DNA of 64,000 nt from CAWBRT01 sp963791145 (GCA_963791145.1 CAWBRT010000002.1:303500-367499); one strand, 5' to 3'. Counted from the first letter of the stretch, positions 1-9,749 are shown. Notes: a model not told the origin generated them from the sequence alone. Made by a program: numbers and translations.

Positions 1-2
1 TG

Positions 3-111
3 GCAACGCCCTTGACCGGAATTGCTAGTGATCCACCGCTGGATTCAGCTCTGAGATCAGTGGTGCAGAAGATAAAGGAAGTCGCTGCAGATCCTGAGTT
101 CAAGAACCCGC
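3..111 (+). pseudogene. Possible 3' part of a host gene cut by the IS remnant
   Basis: One frame stays open from the window edge to the point where similarity to the full IS copy (9.75-11.05 kb) begins, near 110. The reading ends with a lysine- and glutamate-rich stretch (VVQKIKEVAADPEFKN) that looks like a helix of a real protein. It is too short to assign a family. Past the junction the frame runs antisense into transposase DNA and stops near 138. An IS or a deletion probably truncated the gene, but a chance open frame of 36 codons cannot be excluded. Confidence 0.25.
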
Positions 112-630
112 GGCCCAGGCTTCCAGCAACGTGCCATCCACCGTGAAGTGCTCATCCGAGGTCAAGCCCTTCTCCCGCGCCAGATCCACCACCCGCGCCA
201 GGAACCGCTTGGCGACATCGGCCCCCAGCAGCCGATCGCGGTTCTTGGTGAACGTCGTCGCATCCCAAACTTCCTCGTCTAGGCTCAGCCCCACGAACCA
301 GCGGAACAAGATGCTGTAATCGATCTCTTCGATCAACAGCCGCTCGCTCCGGACCGAGTACAGCATCTGCACCAATTGCGCCCGCAACAGCCTCTCCGGG
401 GCAATCGACGGCCGTCCTTCGCTGGCATACATCCGGTTGAACTGCGGCGACAGCTCATGGAGAACTTCATCTACCATCTTCCGGATCGCACGCAGCGGAT
501 GATCTTTCCGCACCCGCGTCTCCGGCGATAAATAGCTGAACATGTCGCTCTGCTGACCGTCTGCTCCTCGCATACTTCTCGTTAGCACATGTGGCCTGTG
601 GATTGGGAGTAGTTTTTCAGCAGCCTGCTA
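112..630 (-). mobile_element. Truncated IS5-type insertion sequence
   Basis: This is a partial copy of the intact element at 9750-11047. The outer terminal repeat TTTTTCAGCAGCCTGCTA at 613-630 is identical to the intact one. Only the first part of the transposase remains (start GTG at 588, about 155 codons, through the motif VDGTLLEAWA), and the copy breaks off near 112. The two copies differ by scattered substitutions, so this is an older, immobile relative and not a fresh duplicate. Confidence 0.85.
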
Positions 631-711
631 GTGGTGTGCGAGGTTCGCAAACATGCCAGTTCACGAACTCAAGCCCGATCTTCCTATTCTGGACATTAGT
701 ATTGTAGAGAT

Positions 712-1086
712 TCAGTTGTGGCCCGAACCATTGAGTAATTCTGAAAGCTTTCTCAATACCTCAGGAGGGGAGTCTGCCTTGCAGATGAACAGATCTGCGT
801 GCTCTATCCCGTCCGGCGGTTCCAGCGCACCCGACATAATTACGATGGGCACTTCGGGTTTCAGTTGTTTCATGGCGGCGGCTAATTCTGTACCCGTGCT
901 GCCGTCCAGGAAGTGATCGCTCACCACTGCATCTACGGCTGACAGGGAGAACAGGTCCATTGCTCTCGCAGCATCATTGGCGACCAGCACTATGTACCCT
1001 GCACTTTCGAAAACCAGTTTCCGTACCTGGAGAGCCGTGTAATTGTCATCAACGCATAATAGCGTTGGTTTACGATTTGACATCAT
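712..1086 (-). CDS. Stand-alone response regulator receiver
   Basis: The protein has 124 residues and is a single CheY-like receiver with no output domain. Visible signature residues are the acidic pair D13-D14, the phosphoacceptor D57 in VVSDHF, the serine of IMSGA and the lysine of ICKAD. A G-rich ribosome site precedes the double ATG start. The segment around D57 matches the decayed gene at 47.13-47.42 kb, so a related copy once existed there. Receivers of this type pass phosphate between proteins or act by protein-protein contact. The partner kinase is not adjacent and cannot be named. It lies downstream of, and co-directional with, the 1.3-6.9 kb operon, with a gap of about 190 bp. Confidence 0.85.
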   Translation of the reverse strand: MMSNRKPTLLCVDDNYTALQVRKLVFESAGYIVLVANDAARAMDLFSLSAVDAVVSDHFLDGSTGTELAAAMKQLKPEVPIVIMSGALEPPDGIEHADLFICKADSPPEVLRKLSELLNGSGHN

Positions 1087-1278
1087 AGCGAGACCCCCTT
1101 GGACCTTGGAGCCGAGGCACTCTCACGCTCGGTGCCGGAAGCCCCCAGTAATCCATGACCTATTGTGCCGAGAATCATCCGTAAGTTCGTTGATACGGAT
1201 CAATGAGTTAGGGACCAAGTTAGGGGCACAAGCTCAGTTACAAACGCCCCTAAGCGTCACTCAGGCGGTGGTGTCGGA

Positions 1279-2283
1279 CTACTTACTTCGGCAAAGCCAC
1301 GAGTACTGCCATGCCACCGAAACATTCTGGTAGTCTCCACCAACCCTGATGTAGGCGCCACGGTTGTAGCTGAGTTTGAAAGACTGGTGCTTGCTCACGG
1401 GTATCGAAATCGTCGCGCCGATGCGGGAGTTCTTCTGAACGGTGTTCGGATTATCTACGCCATTCACGCTTGTGCGTCCACCGTACCAGAAATTGCCGTC
1501 GAGAGACGCCCAGAACCTCAACTTGGACCTGTGTAGATCGCGGCTTAAATGCCCCTCGAAGGCGAAAATCGGAGCTTCCGATTGAGTGTTAGTCCCCGGA
1601 GAGACTTGATTGCGCGAAAAGAAGTCTGAATTAGTGGTGAAGAACCACACTGCTCCGTATGCATCGATCACCCAACGGCTCCGCCGCAGCGACATGCCCA
1701 GTTCAGGCTTGAACGCCCATCGATTGCTTCCGGGATTGATTAAGCGGGTTGGATCATATTGGCCACTCGGGGCGATCAGCTTGAAACTGGCTCCCAAGAG
1801 ATTCTTCTGCCTCCACGACAGAAACTCTTTCGCCGACATAGCCGGCCCACCTTTGAGATTCACGGAGATTCGCACACTGCTGTCCATCAGCCCGGACCGG
1901 TAAATCTTCCCCGGTGTGCCATTTACGTTCCCTTCAAGATGGGCAACCGTGTAAGGCAAGGAGGCGGCAACATTGGCGGAGCGACCGAGCACTTTGAAGG
2001 CACGGTAGTACGTAAATACCGGAATGCTGATTCTGGCCGTGACGTCGGTAACCGGGATTGTGCTGTCGAAGAGAACGTCGCCCTGGTAAAAGGAGTAGGT
2101 CAAAGTGACTGCATTCGAGCCGACCGGAGTGATAACGTAGGATCGCGGGGCTAGATCCTGAGCGGCACAGTGAGCAGCAGCAAGCAGAACCATGAGGAGC
2201 AGAACAACGCCGCGCTGGGACTCCAATACCGCTGAATGGGAGCCATACACCGGCGCGCCACAACGTGTCATACGGCCAATCAT
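1279..2283 (-). CDS. Outer-membrane transporter of the MetA-pathway phenol degradation family
   Basis: The start is taken at 2283, where ATGA overlaps the stop of the upstream exchanger gene; this gives 334 residues. The longer open frame upstream lies wholly inside that gene and is not used. A hydrophobic signal segment (residues about 25-42, ending in AHCAAQ) is followed by alternating polar/hydrophobic strands with many aromatic girdle residues, as in PF13557-like beta-barrels. Such proteins are thought to let small organic molecules cross the outer membrane. Translational coupling to an AspT-like exchanger suggests it supplies the outer-membrane step for the same substrate. The family assignment is from recall and the substrate is unknown. 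Confidence 0.72.
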   Translation of the reverse strand: MIGRMTRCGAPVYGSHSAVLESQRGVVLLLMVLLAAAHCAAQDLAPRSYVITPVGSNAVTLTYSFYQGDVLFDSTIPVTDVTARISIPVFTYYRAFKVLGRSANVAASLPYTVAHLEGNVNGTPGKIYRSGLMDSSVRISVNLKGGPAMSAKEFLSWRQKNLLGASFKLIAPSGQYDPTRLINPGSNRWAFKPELGMSLRRSRWVIDAYGAVWFFTTNSDFFSRNQVSPGTNTQSEAPIFAFEGHLSRDLHRSKLRFWASLDGNFWYGGRTSVNGVDNPNTVQKNSRIGATISIPVSKHQSFKLSYNRGAYIRVGGDYQNVSVAWQYSWLCRSK

Positions 2284-3971
2284 GCCATAAGCAGGACGAT
2301 GATAGTGCCCCAGGTGGTCAGGAGTATGTGGCCGATAGCGGCAGTATACGAGTAACCTAGCGTTGCGACCTGGCTGTCCGATTTGTCTTGTACCGCGGCT
2401 ACGCCCGCTATCATGGTCTGTGCGCCGGCTATTCCTCCAAGGAGCAGCACCGGGTTGAGCTTGAGGACATAGCGGCCGAAGAAAAGTCCTGAAATGAGCG
2501 GCACAAGAGTTACCACAACGCCGCCAAGAAAGAGGATAGGGCCGAATTCTCTCACAACATCCACGAAGATCGGACCGGCTTTGAGCCCAATCATGGCGAC
2601 AAAAGCCGCTAGGCCGATCGACCGCATGAAGAGGATCGCCGCATCCGGAATCTGACCGAACCAGGGCCGCACGGACCGCATCCATCCCACGGTGAGGCCC
2701 GCGAACAGAGTGCCGACACTGGTGCCTAGGGTGAGCTTCACATGACCGATTGGCAGAGAGATAGCTGCGCCGGCCAGAATGCCGACAAACACGGCCAGAC
2801 CGAGGATTGAAAGGTCGCTTTCTTCCAGCGGGCGGATTACTCTGCCAACCATCGGTGCCAGCTTCTCGACCGCAGTTTCCGACCCGGTCACATGAAGTAT
2901 GTCGCCACGTTCAACGACCGTCTTCGTTCCAATCGGCAGCGAATGCCCAGCCCGGGTGATGCCGCGCAGGAGAACACTGTGCGCCTCGTCGACATTGTCG
3001 GCTATATCTTCCAGGGTTCTACCGGCTATGGTCTTAGTGGTTACATACAAATCGAAGGATGCGACTGGAATCTCCAGCAGTTCCGGATCAGCAACCTCAC
3101 TCGAGGACGGGCCAAGCACTTTGACCAGGATCTCAGTTCGCCCAAGTACGGCGACTGTGTCCCCTGCCTCCAGGACTGCCGTGCCCAGAGGCGAGAATAT
3201 CTCTCCATGCCTGCGAATTCTTTCCACAAAGAGGCGGGCTCCGGGGACGGACTTCTCAGCGTAGCCAACCGTCTTTCCAACGATGGGAGCGTTCTGCGGG
3301 ATGGTGTACGCACGAAAGCCGATCGGTTGCCATGCGGAATAGACCCCGAGCTTCGAGCGCCGCATACCCAAGCTCGATTCCAGTTTCCGTGATTCCGTGC
3401 GTAAATCGACGCCGAGCAGCTTGGGCCCGAGGCTGCTGCAACACCAAATCACGCCGATGGTACCGAAGATGTAACAGATGGCATCGGCGACAGCAATATG
3501 TCCAATCAATTGCTGTTTGTACTCATCAGGAAGCGACAAACCTCTGATTGCCTCGCTTGCAGTGCCGATCGCAGGTGATTCGGTCAGCGAACCGGAGAGC
3601 AAACCGGCGGAGAATCCCACGTCCAGCTTTAAGACGCGGGCTACCGCATAAGCTGTTATGAGGCCGACTACAGGGACAAATACGGCGAGCGCAGCCCACC
3701 GCCACCCGTCCCCTTTGAGGTTTCGAAAAAAGCTAGGCCCAACCGAGTAGCCGATGCCAAAAAGAAACAGCAGGAAAAGGATCGATTTCGCCTGCTCGGA
3801 CACAGGCACATGGAAATAATTCCCGAGACAAATACCCGCCAACAGAGAGGACGTCACCACACCAAGTCCGACACCGCGATACTTGATACGCCCCGCCCAA
3901 TAGCCGATGCCGACCGCAAGGTAAACTCCCATCTCGGGATACTTTTCGAACAATTTTGCCAGCCATTCCAT
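2280..3971 (-). CDS. AspT/YidE/YbjL-type exchanger with two central RCK_C domains
   Basis: This 563-residue inner-membrane protein has the AspT layout: about five membrane spans (residues 10-190), two cytosolic TrkA-C/RCK_C-like domains (about 205-375), then a second five-span bundle (about 385-563). Each bundle holds the repeated family motif region (GIGYSVGPSF in the first, GLKAGPIF in the second). AspT itself swaps aspartate for alanine and so makes proton-motive force together with a decarboxylase. Here the gene lies 95 bp after a large PLP decarboxylase and overlaps a porin-like gene by ATGA, so exchange of an amino acid for its amine or decarboxylated product is a reasonable inference. 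It is intact, unlike its relative at 38.96-40.72 kb. Confidence 0.82.
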   Translation of the reverse strand: MEWLAKLFEKYPEMGVYLAVGIGYWAGRIKYRGVGLGVVTSSLLAGICLGNYFHVPVSEQAKSILFLLFLFGIGYSVGPSFFRNLKGDGWRWAALAVFVPVVGLITAYAVARVLKLDVGFSAGLLSGSLTESPAIGTASEAIRGLSLPDEYKQQLIGHIAVADAICYIFGTIGVIWCCSSLGPKLLGVDLRTESRKLESSLGMRRSKLGVYSAWQPIGFRAYTIPQNAPIVGKTVGYAEKSVPGARLFVERIRRHGEIFSPLGTAVLEAGDTVAVLGRTEILVKVLGPSSSEVADPELLEIPVASFDLYVTTKTIAGRTLEDIADNVDEAHSVLLRGITRAGHSLPIGTKTVVERGDILHVTGSETAVEKLAPMVGRVIRPLEESDLSILGLAVFVGILAGAAISLPIGHVKLTLGTSVGTLFAGLTVGWMRSVRPWFGQIPDAAILFMRSIGLAAFVAMIGLKAGPIFVDVVREFGPILFLGGVVVTLVPLISGLFFGRYVLKLNPVLLLGGIAGAQTMIAGVAAVQDKSDSQVATLGYSYTAAIGHILLTTWGTIIVLLMA

Positions 3972-4066
3972 AGCGCACCTTTAGGGCCCGTAACTGCCAC
4001 TTGATCTGTCAGACAACGTGAGTACACAAGTACAAGAACGACACTCGCTAATCAGGCGGAAGCCGC

Positions 4067-6892
4067 TCAGGCAGCAGGTACTCGCGTTCTGCGTTCCGCC
4101 GCCAGCGGTCGCTCCAGACCTTCGCCGGCTCGAGAAATCGATTTGAGAAATGACGGGTTCAGCAGCTTCAGTCCCAAGGCGGCAGTGTAGCCGTGGATCT
4201 CCTTCACATCGAGCTTGCGCATGAATTCAATCGTTTCAGCCGTAATTACCTGGCCTGGGACCATGATGGGAAACCCCGGGGGATACGGAATCACGAAACT
4301 CGCCGATACCAACTCCGGTCCTTCTCTGAGTCGCTTATCGATTTCCAGGCTGAAGAGCGGCACATGCTCACACTGCCCTTCGCGGTATGCAGCAAAGAAG
4401 GAGCTTCGCATATCACCTTCGCTGGTGAAGCTGTCAGGGTTTTCGCGGAAACTGCTATGGAAGTAGCTGAAAGTCGGAAGATTGGGCACATCTTCCATAA
4501 GGGATTTCACGCGTGCTTTGAAACTGTGTTGCGCCGCGCTTCCTCCCTGCTCTAATTGTTTTTCAATTCCTTGCGAAATCGTCACAAGCACCTTGATCAG
4601 GTGAGCAATATCGCTGCGAGTGTTGTTTATATTGGTTTGGAGCAATACGCTATTCCGGGACGTTTTGTTGATTTGAATGTCGTACTCCGCAGCGAGCATG
4701 TTCTTGAACTGCGTGCCGTCGAGCCCCGCAGAACCACAGACGAGAGTGAGCCGGGTAACGTCAAGAGCAAATTCATCTTCGCGGAACGCCTTAACCGCAC
4801 TCGCCCAGTTCGCCCCGGGACTGAGATAGTCGATGAATCCTGAAGACCGAAAATCCGCCGGAATCAGTTCATCAGCGCCGAGAACCCGAAAGTATTTGGA
4901 GACCAGCGTGTGGGAGTTCACCTCCCGGCGTACGTCTAATGCCAGCTGGATGGCCCGGTTGACTAACTCATATCCTTCGAGTTCCATCTGGCGCCGGGCA
5001 ACATCGAGTGAAGCAATAATCTGCAGGTTGGGCGAGGTCGAGGCATGCGTAAATACCGCTTCGTGAAATTGTTCTTCAACGGTGTGATAATCCTGGTCCT
5101 TGACTAAGACCATCGATCCCTGCCGCAAAGATGACATCGACTTGTGCGTCGAGTTTGTCTGGTAGACACGCAGCCGCACTTTGTCGGGATTTGGCAGCAA
5201 GTGCGTTTCCAAAAGATTACGGTCGGCCGGATCGAGATCGGTGCCAAGCTTCTTTGCCTGCTCTGCATAGGCGGCCCGATAGGCCGGGTCCCTGAACTTG
5301 CGCTCCAGGATTGCGGCCGCCCCCATGGCCGTGCGACGGCGGTAGAACGGGCTCCACCTTGCGAAGCCGAACCACGCTTCGTCCCACAGAAAGATAAGAT
5401 CCGGTTTGATCGCCAGGCACTCTTCCATAACTCTTTCGACGTTATATATGTGGCCGTCGAAAGTACAGTTAGTGAGTACCAACATCCTCGCCCGCTCCAG
5501 CCGCCCTTCGGCTTTCAGTTCCAGCAATGCCTTTTTTATTGCCTTCAAGGGCACCGCTCCATACATCGAGTACTGCGTGAGCGGGTAGGCCTCAATGTAC
5601 AGCGGAAGCGCGCCCGACAGCACCGCACCATAGTGATGCGATTTGTGGCAGTTGCGGTCGACCAGCATGATATCGCCAGGGGCGAGCAGGGCCTGCTCCA
5701 CCATCTTGTTGGAAGTGGAAGTGCCATTGGTGACGAAGAATACGTGGTCGGCTCCAAATGCGCGAGCGGCTTTCTCCTGCGCGATCTTGATATTTCCCGT
5801 CGGCTCCAGCAGACTATCCAATCCGCCTGTTGTTGCTGATGATTCCGCCAGAAAAAGATTCAGCCCGTAGAACTGTCCCATGTCGCGGATCCAGTTCGAC
5901 TTGAAGATAGACTTACCTCTTGCTATCGGTAGCGCGTGAAAAGTACCGATCGGACGTTGCGCATACTTCTGGAGGTTATCGAAATAAGGCGTGTCGAACC
6001 TGTCCGCGACTCCATCGAGGATACTGAGATGTATTTCAAGGGGCTCCTCGACTTGATAGAAAACCCGCCGGCAGCACTCCGCTGCAACGTCGCCAGCCAT
6101 CTTCTCCACCTCGGAGCCGCTTAACAGGAAAATATCCAGTTCAGGACGAATCTGCTTCAGCACTTGTGCGAGTGCCAAGCTGTAGCGCCCCCAGCCGCTC
6201 GCCACGCCCGTCGCGGCAAGGTGCGTAGCCAGAAAGTCACGGAGGACCGGAATGTCGTGACCCGAGGCGGAGGCAAATCCTTCTGAAATAACCACAGCTT
6301 CCAGATTGCCGTTAAGGATCGCTGCCAGCACCGCGTCCTCAAAAGTACCGACAAGTACCGATTCGTAGACAAACTTATCCTGTGGTCTGCGTAGCTTGCG
6401 CAACTCCGAAGCAATCGCCGGCCATGCTGCCGGGCTGGCTGGAGTCACCATCAACACTTCGAAGTAAGGCTTGTATGGAGCTGGCTCTTCACTGCCAATC
6501 GGCAGGCGGTCGCCAAGGCTGGGTGCAAACGCTTCGTCGCTGCCCCAATCGGCCAGATTCGTACGATATGAATGTGTCAGCAGCGCAGAACTGATCGACT
6601 GCGCCAGACGCACGGCGCCGCAGGCATCTCGTGCGGCGATGCGGTCGTCCAGCTTCTTCAGCACAACGGAGCCCGGGTATGCGAAAAAGTGCTCCCACTG
6701 GCGCAGTTCGAGAAATGCCTTGGACACCGCGAAACAATGAGCATCCCAGTTGGCGTTTTGGCGGCTGGCTGACTCCTCCCAAACACGCGCAGCCTGCAGA
6801 AGAGCGCGCCAACGATCAAAGCGCGCTTCTGTTACGGTAAAAAATTGGTCGACTCGACTGCCCGGGGCTTTTGTAGGCGTACCTGTACTCAT
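4067..6892 (-). CDS. Orn/Lys/Arg-type PLP decarboxylase, long form
   Basis: The start is set at 6892, where GGAGG stands 6 nt before ATG (941 residues); the frame opens 41 codons earlier without a ribosome site. The fold-type I PLP core is clear: FFVTNGTSTSNK binds cofactor phosphate, FLWDEAWFGF holds the pyridine-nitrogen aspartate, and STHKSMSSLRQGS holds the Schiff-base lysine. Ahead of it lies a wing-like domain (about residues 130-270). The protein is longer than the 710-760 residues of enterobacterial acid-induced enzymes. It should turn a basic amino acid into a polyamine and CO2, using up a proton. The substrate cannot be read from sequence. The downstream exchanger and outer-membrane gene point to a decarboxylation/antiport cycle for acid resistance or energy. 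Confidence 0.85.
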   Translation of the reverse strand: MSTGTPTKAPGSRVDQFFTVTEARFDRWRALLQAARVWEESASRQNANWDAHCFAVSKAFLELRQWEHFFAYPGSVVLKKLDDRIAARDACGAVRLAQSISSALLTHSYRTNLADWGSDEAFAPSLGDRLPIGSEEPAPYKPYFEVLMVTPASPAAWPAIASELRKLRRPQDKFVYESVLVGTFEDAVLAAILNGNLEAVVISEGFASASGHDIPVLRDFLATHLAATGVASGWGRYSLALAQVLKQIRPELDIFLLSGSEVEKMAGDVAAECCRRVFYQVEEPLEIHLSILDGVADRFDTPYFDNLQKYAQRPIGTFHALPIARGKSIFKSNWIRDMGQFYGLNLFLAESSATTGGLDSLLEPTGNIKIAQEKAARAFGADHVFFVTNGTSTSNKMVEQALLAPGDIMLVDRNCHKSHHYGAVLSGALPLYIEAYPLTQYSMYGAVPLKAIKKALLELKAEGRLERARMLVLTNCTFDGHIYNVERVMEECLAIKPDLIFLWDEAWFGFARWSPFYRRRTAMGAAAILERKFRDPAYRAAYAEQAKKLGTDLDPADRNLLETHLLPNPDKVRLRVYQTNSTHKSMSSLRQGSMVLVKDQDYHTVEEQFHEAVFTHASTSPNLQIIASLDVARRQMELEGYELVNRAIQLALDVRREVNSHTLVSKYFRVLGADELIPADFRSSGFIDYLSPGANWASAVKAFREDEFALDVTRLTLVCGSAGLDGTQFKNMLAAEYDIQINKTSRNSVLLQTNINNTRSDIAHLIKVLVTISQGIEKQLEQGGSAAQHSFKARVKSLMEDVPNLPTFSYFHSSFRENPDSFTSEGDMRSSFFAAYREGQCEHVPLFSLEIDKRLREGPELVSASFVIPYPPGFPIMVPGQVITAETIEFMRKLDVKEIHGYTAALGLKLLNPSFLKSISRAGEGLERPLAAERRTRVPAA

Positions 6893-6924
6893 GCTGCCTC
6901 CAGTTAGTGTCCCCATCGGGGATG

Positions 6925-7125
6925 GTGGAAACCCCTCGCCTTTAGGCGAAGTAAATTGAGCGATATGGCCGTTGGTTTTGCGGCCATGAGCCAAGCAGTT
7001 CTTTGTCACGCACACCTTTCAGTCGTCTTCGAGACGACAGCAAAGGTGGTAATGGAATCGACGACGGCACCGCCGTTTATGCATTTAAGAACCAACGAAC
7101 CCCTCGGCTTCAAGCCGAGGGTCGT
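6925..7125 (-). promoter_or_regulatory. Long structured leader of the decarboxylase operon
   Basis: Three inverted repeats lie between the predicted promoter (near 7186-7237) and the start at 6892. They are a weak one at about 6933-6950 (CTCGCC/GGCGA), a UUCG-capped one at 7022-7038 (GTCGTC/GACGAC), and a long one at about 7091-7125 whose core CCTCGGCTT pairs with AAGCCGAGG and extends through AACGA/TCGTT. No U-tract follows, so they do not look like simple terminators. They may regulate translation or stability; alternatively the outer two are dispersed palindromic repeats. I do not recognise a known riboswitch. Confidence 0.4.
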
Positions 7126-7217
7126 TCAGTTCTACCGATCGAGTGCTCACACTAGGGCGATCGACTACCGTCCCGTCGCAACTCCACGGAAAGATGTATT
7201 AGTCCGCTTATGCGTGC

Positions 7218-7237
7218 AACTGGCACAATTGCTAGGT
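7218..7237 (-). promoter_or_regulatory. Dyad site A (AACTGGCA-N4-TGCTAGGT)
   Basis: One copy of the shared 20-bp dyad. The left half matches the consensus fully and the right half at six of eight positions. It lies about 326 bp before the decarboxylase start. The best -10-like hexamer on the minus strand is TACATC, with its centre 32 bp from the dyad centre, weaker than at other copies. The 7238-7486 stretch beside it, after the kinase stop, shows no gene. Confidence 0.5.
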
Positions 7238-7486
7238 GAAGGAGGCAAAGGTTGGAGTGGGAGCATTGTGTCCCGTGTAACAGGTATTGAACAAGCGATT
7301 CGCTACGACCACCCTAAGGATGTACAGCGAAGGAGGTGTTACATGGCCCTTTGTTAGCAGCCGCGCAGATCGGCGATACGGGTAGACGGAGGTTCAAATT
7401 TGCCGCGCAACAGCGGACTCCCGCGAATGCTATCGAATGCCGGCCCTAAGAGACTCGTCGCGCGGAGCTGACCCCTTGTGGACAGG

Positions 7487-9700
7487 TCAGGCAATAGCGG
7501 CTACGTCCGCGACTACTGGTACCCTAATCCTGACTGTTGTTCCACCGTTGACTCTGGTTTCGATGCTGGTAGTTCCTCTTACCAGTTGCACTCTCTCTCG
7601 GATACTTACAAGCCCTAATCCCCCCTTTTCCTTTATGTTCTGAGGATCAAATCCTATGCCTGCGTCACGGACCTGAAGTTCAACTTCATTTGCGGTTCCT
7701 CGTAGCGACACTTCGAAGTGGCTTACGCCGCTATGTCTGGCTGCATTGCGCAATGCTTCCTGAAGCACGCGAAACACACAAAGCGATACCTCTCTGGACA
7801 GAATATCCGGAACGGTCGCTGTGGTGAGTTCCACCGCGACGCGGTGTTGCTCCGAGAATTCCTGGCAGAAGCTTCTCGCGGCACCGACTAAGCCCACGTA
7901 ATCAAGATTCGAGGAGTGAAGCTCATGCGAAAGCGCCTGAACACTACGAGTGATCTCCGAGCAGTCTCGCGAAGCCTGCTGTATCTGCTGAAGACGCTCA
8001 TGCTCAGGGGGCCAGCGGTCAATCCCGGTTGGTGAAGACTCTGGGTTTGTTAGCGCTCGATCAAGCTTGATTGAAAGCAGGACAAGGCGCTGGCAGATGT
8101 CATCGTGGAGCTCCCTTGCGATACGCGTACGTTCCATCTCCTGGGCTTCGATCAATCGACCTCCCAGCTTTGCGAGCTCCTCCTGTGCCACTCTTTGTTC
8201 TGTAATGTCAATCGCCGATCCAATGAACCCCGCAAACGAGCCGTCGAGGAATCGTGGCACCACGACACTGAGCATCCACCGGTAAACCCCTCCGCGCGTT
8301 CTCAGCCGAAACTCCGACCGGTCCGGGACCTGCAGGATGCTCGCGTCGTCCTGAGACCACGAGACGGCTCTTTTCACCGCTTGCACGTCGTCCGGGTGGA
8401 TATACGCCGTGAAGCCGTCACCAAGTCCTGCGCTCCGTTCACTACCCGTGAGCTCACACCACTTGTCGCTTATAAAAGTACACTTGCCGCTCTTATCCGA
8501 CATCCAGATCATGGCTGGCGCCGTGCCCGCTATCAACCGGAAGCGCTCTTCACTTTCACGAAAGTCTATTTCGATCTTCTGTTTTCTGGACCGTTGCCGC
8601 AGTAGGCCAACGATCAGCAACGCTTGAAGAGCGACCACTGTGATACCGATAATAATGGGCCGCTCATACAGCTCCCATACAGTCGGCTGTCGGTGCAGCA
8701 CAACACTGCCAGGCGGCAGCGCCGACGCTGGAATGTTCCACCTATGCAGCTGGCGCCAGTCGACATAGACGCGAGCACCAGAATCGTGGGCCACGGGAAC
8801 GCTTTCCGGCTTTGCGCCAGAGAGTATTTGCCCGGCTAGTTCGCCTGTCTTTTCCGTCTGCTCACTGTAGTCCGCCAATGACCCACCGATCCCCCCGCGG
8901 CCTATGCAATAGTTCTGATAAATGCAGTACGTCGGCAACTGCCGCGCTATGCGCGCAAGGACATCATAGGTTCCGAGAACCGGCTGCTTCGACATCTGCG
9001 GCATGCTCTGAAAGAAGACAACGGTATTTTGGGGCAACACTGACACTTGCCGTAGCAACTGGCCTGCCGGAAGTCCTGCCAGATCGATTAGCTTCGCCTT
9101 GCCCTCATACGGGCGAAACTCGTCGTGGAAGACTTTTCGCCCATACCTGTCAAACTCTGTGTCGCCAACAATCAACGCGACATTGTGTGTGTCTGGCTGA
9201 AGGCGAAATACGAGGTCTAATGAACCCCTAATGTCCACAGTCACCGTAACACCCGTTATATTGGAGGGGAGCTTATTGTCTCGAATCCTAAGGGGAAAGA
9301 TATAGCTGAAGACAATTGGGACGCCGGGGGCGATCTGGCTCCCATATGTCATGAGAAACCGAAGAGCTGGGTAAGCGGCCACAATAACAAGGTCCAGATG
9401 TTTCCCGCGGTACGCATAATGCAATGTTTTGCTCAGACTTATTTCGTAACCCGGATCCGCGAAGCGCTGAGTTTCCATGTACTCAACGTAGAAGTTGACC
9501 CGTGCGTGGGTGTGAGTTCGCACCGCGGTTTTGAGGTGATCCAGGGAATCAAATAAGCCGGGGTCCGAGAAGCTATACAACACAAGCACGTTCTTTATGG
9601 ACTCAGCACCTACGTCGGCCGCCAACGGCAGAGGCGCACCAACGGCTAGGAGCAGGCAGAGTAAAGCAGCAAAGCAGCGGATCGTCGATGTCTCGCTCAT
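7487..9700 (-). CDS. Hybrid sensor kinase: ABC-substrate-binding sensor, PAS, HisKA_3
   Basis: The 737 residues read as a cleavable signal (1-28), a periplasmic ABC_sub_bind-like sensor (about 36-330), one membrane span (about 350-370, IIIGITVVALQALLIVGLL), a PAS/PAC domain (about 385-505), a HisKA_3 dimerisation helix with H532 in ARELHDDICQ, and an HATPase domain with NAARHSG, DAGIGFD and GLGLVSIRERV. HisKA_3 kinases normally signal to LuxR-type response regulators; the nearest is at 17.19 kb. GGAG stands 8 nt before the ATG. An IS5-type element sits 49 bp upstream and separates the gene from dyad site L, so expression may be changed. The ligand is unknown. Confidence 0.9.
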   Translation of the reverse strand: MSETSTIRCFAALLCLLLAVGAPLPLAADVGAESIKNVLVLYSFSDPGLFDSLDHLKTAVRTHTHARVNFYVEYMETQRFADPGYEISLSKTLHYAYRGKHLDLVIVAAYPALRFLMTYGSQIAPGVPIVFSYIFPLRIRDNKLPSNITGVTVTVDIRGSLDLVFRLQPDTHNVALIVGDTEFDRYGRKVFHDEFRPYEGKAKLIDLAGLPAGQLLRQVSVLPQNTVVFFQSMPQMSKQPVLGTYDVLARIARQLPTYCIYQNYCIGRGGIGGSLADYSEQTEKTGELAGQILSGAKPESVPVAHDSGARVYVDWRQLHRWNIPASALPPGSVVLHRQPTVWELYERPIIIGITVVALQALLIVGLLRQRSRKQKIEIDFRESEERFRLIAGTAPAMIWMSDKSGKCTFISDKWCELTGSERSAGLGDGFTAYIHPDDVQAVKRAVSWSQDDASILQVPDRSEFRLRTRGGVYRWMLSVVVPRFLDGSFAGFIGSAIDITEQRVAQEELAKLGGRLIEAQEMERTRIARELHDDICQRLVLLSIKLDRALTNPESSPTGIDRWPPEHERLQQIQQASRDCSEITRSVQALSHELHSSNLDYVGLVGAARSFCQEFSEQHRVAVELTTATVPDILSREVSLCVFRVLQEALRNAARHSGVSHFEVSLRGTANEVELQVRDAGIGFDPQNIKEKGGLGLVSIRERVQLVRGTTSIETRVNGGTTVRIRVPVVADVAAIA

Positions 9701-9749
9701 ATATACTCCGACACAAGCTCGATCAACCCATGATGGCGGGACTCCTAAA

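Noticed and set aside
11..30. Perfect right half-site TGCTAGTG at 23-30
   Set aside because: The left half does not match and no TAnnnT lies 34 bp away; it also falls in a readable gene fragment.
5144..5839. Long open frame antisense to the decarboxylase
   Set aside because: It mirrors a well-supported gene, has no ribosome site and no family likeness.
7218..7237. Reading TGGCAC...TTGC as a sigma-54 promoter
   Set aside because: The GG and GC blocks are 7 bp apart instead of 10, and the same sites form a clear dyad.
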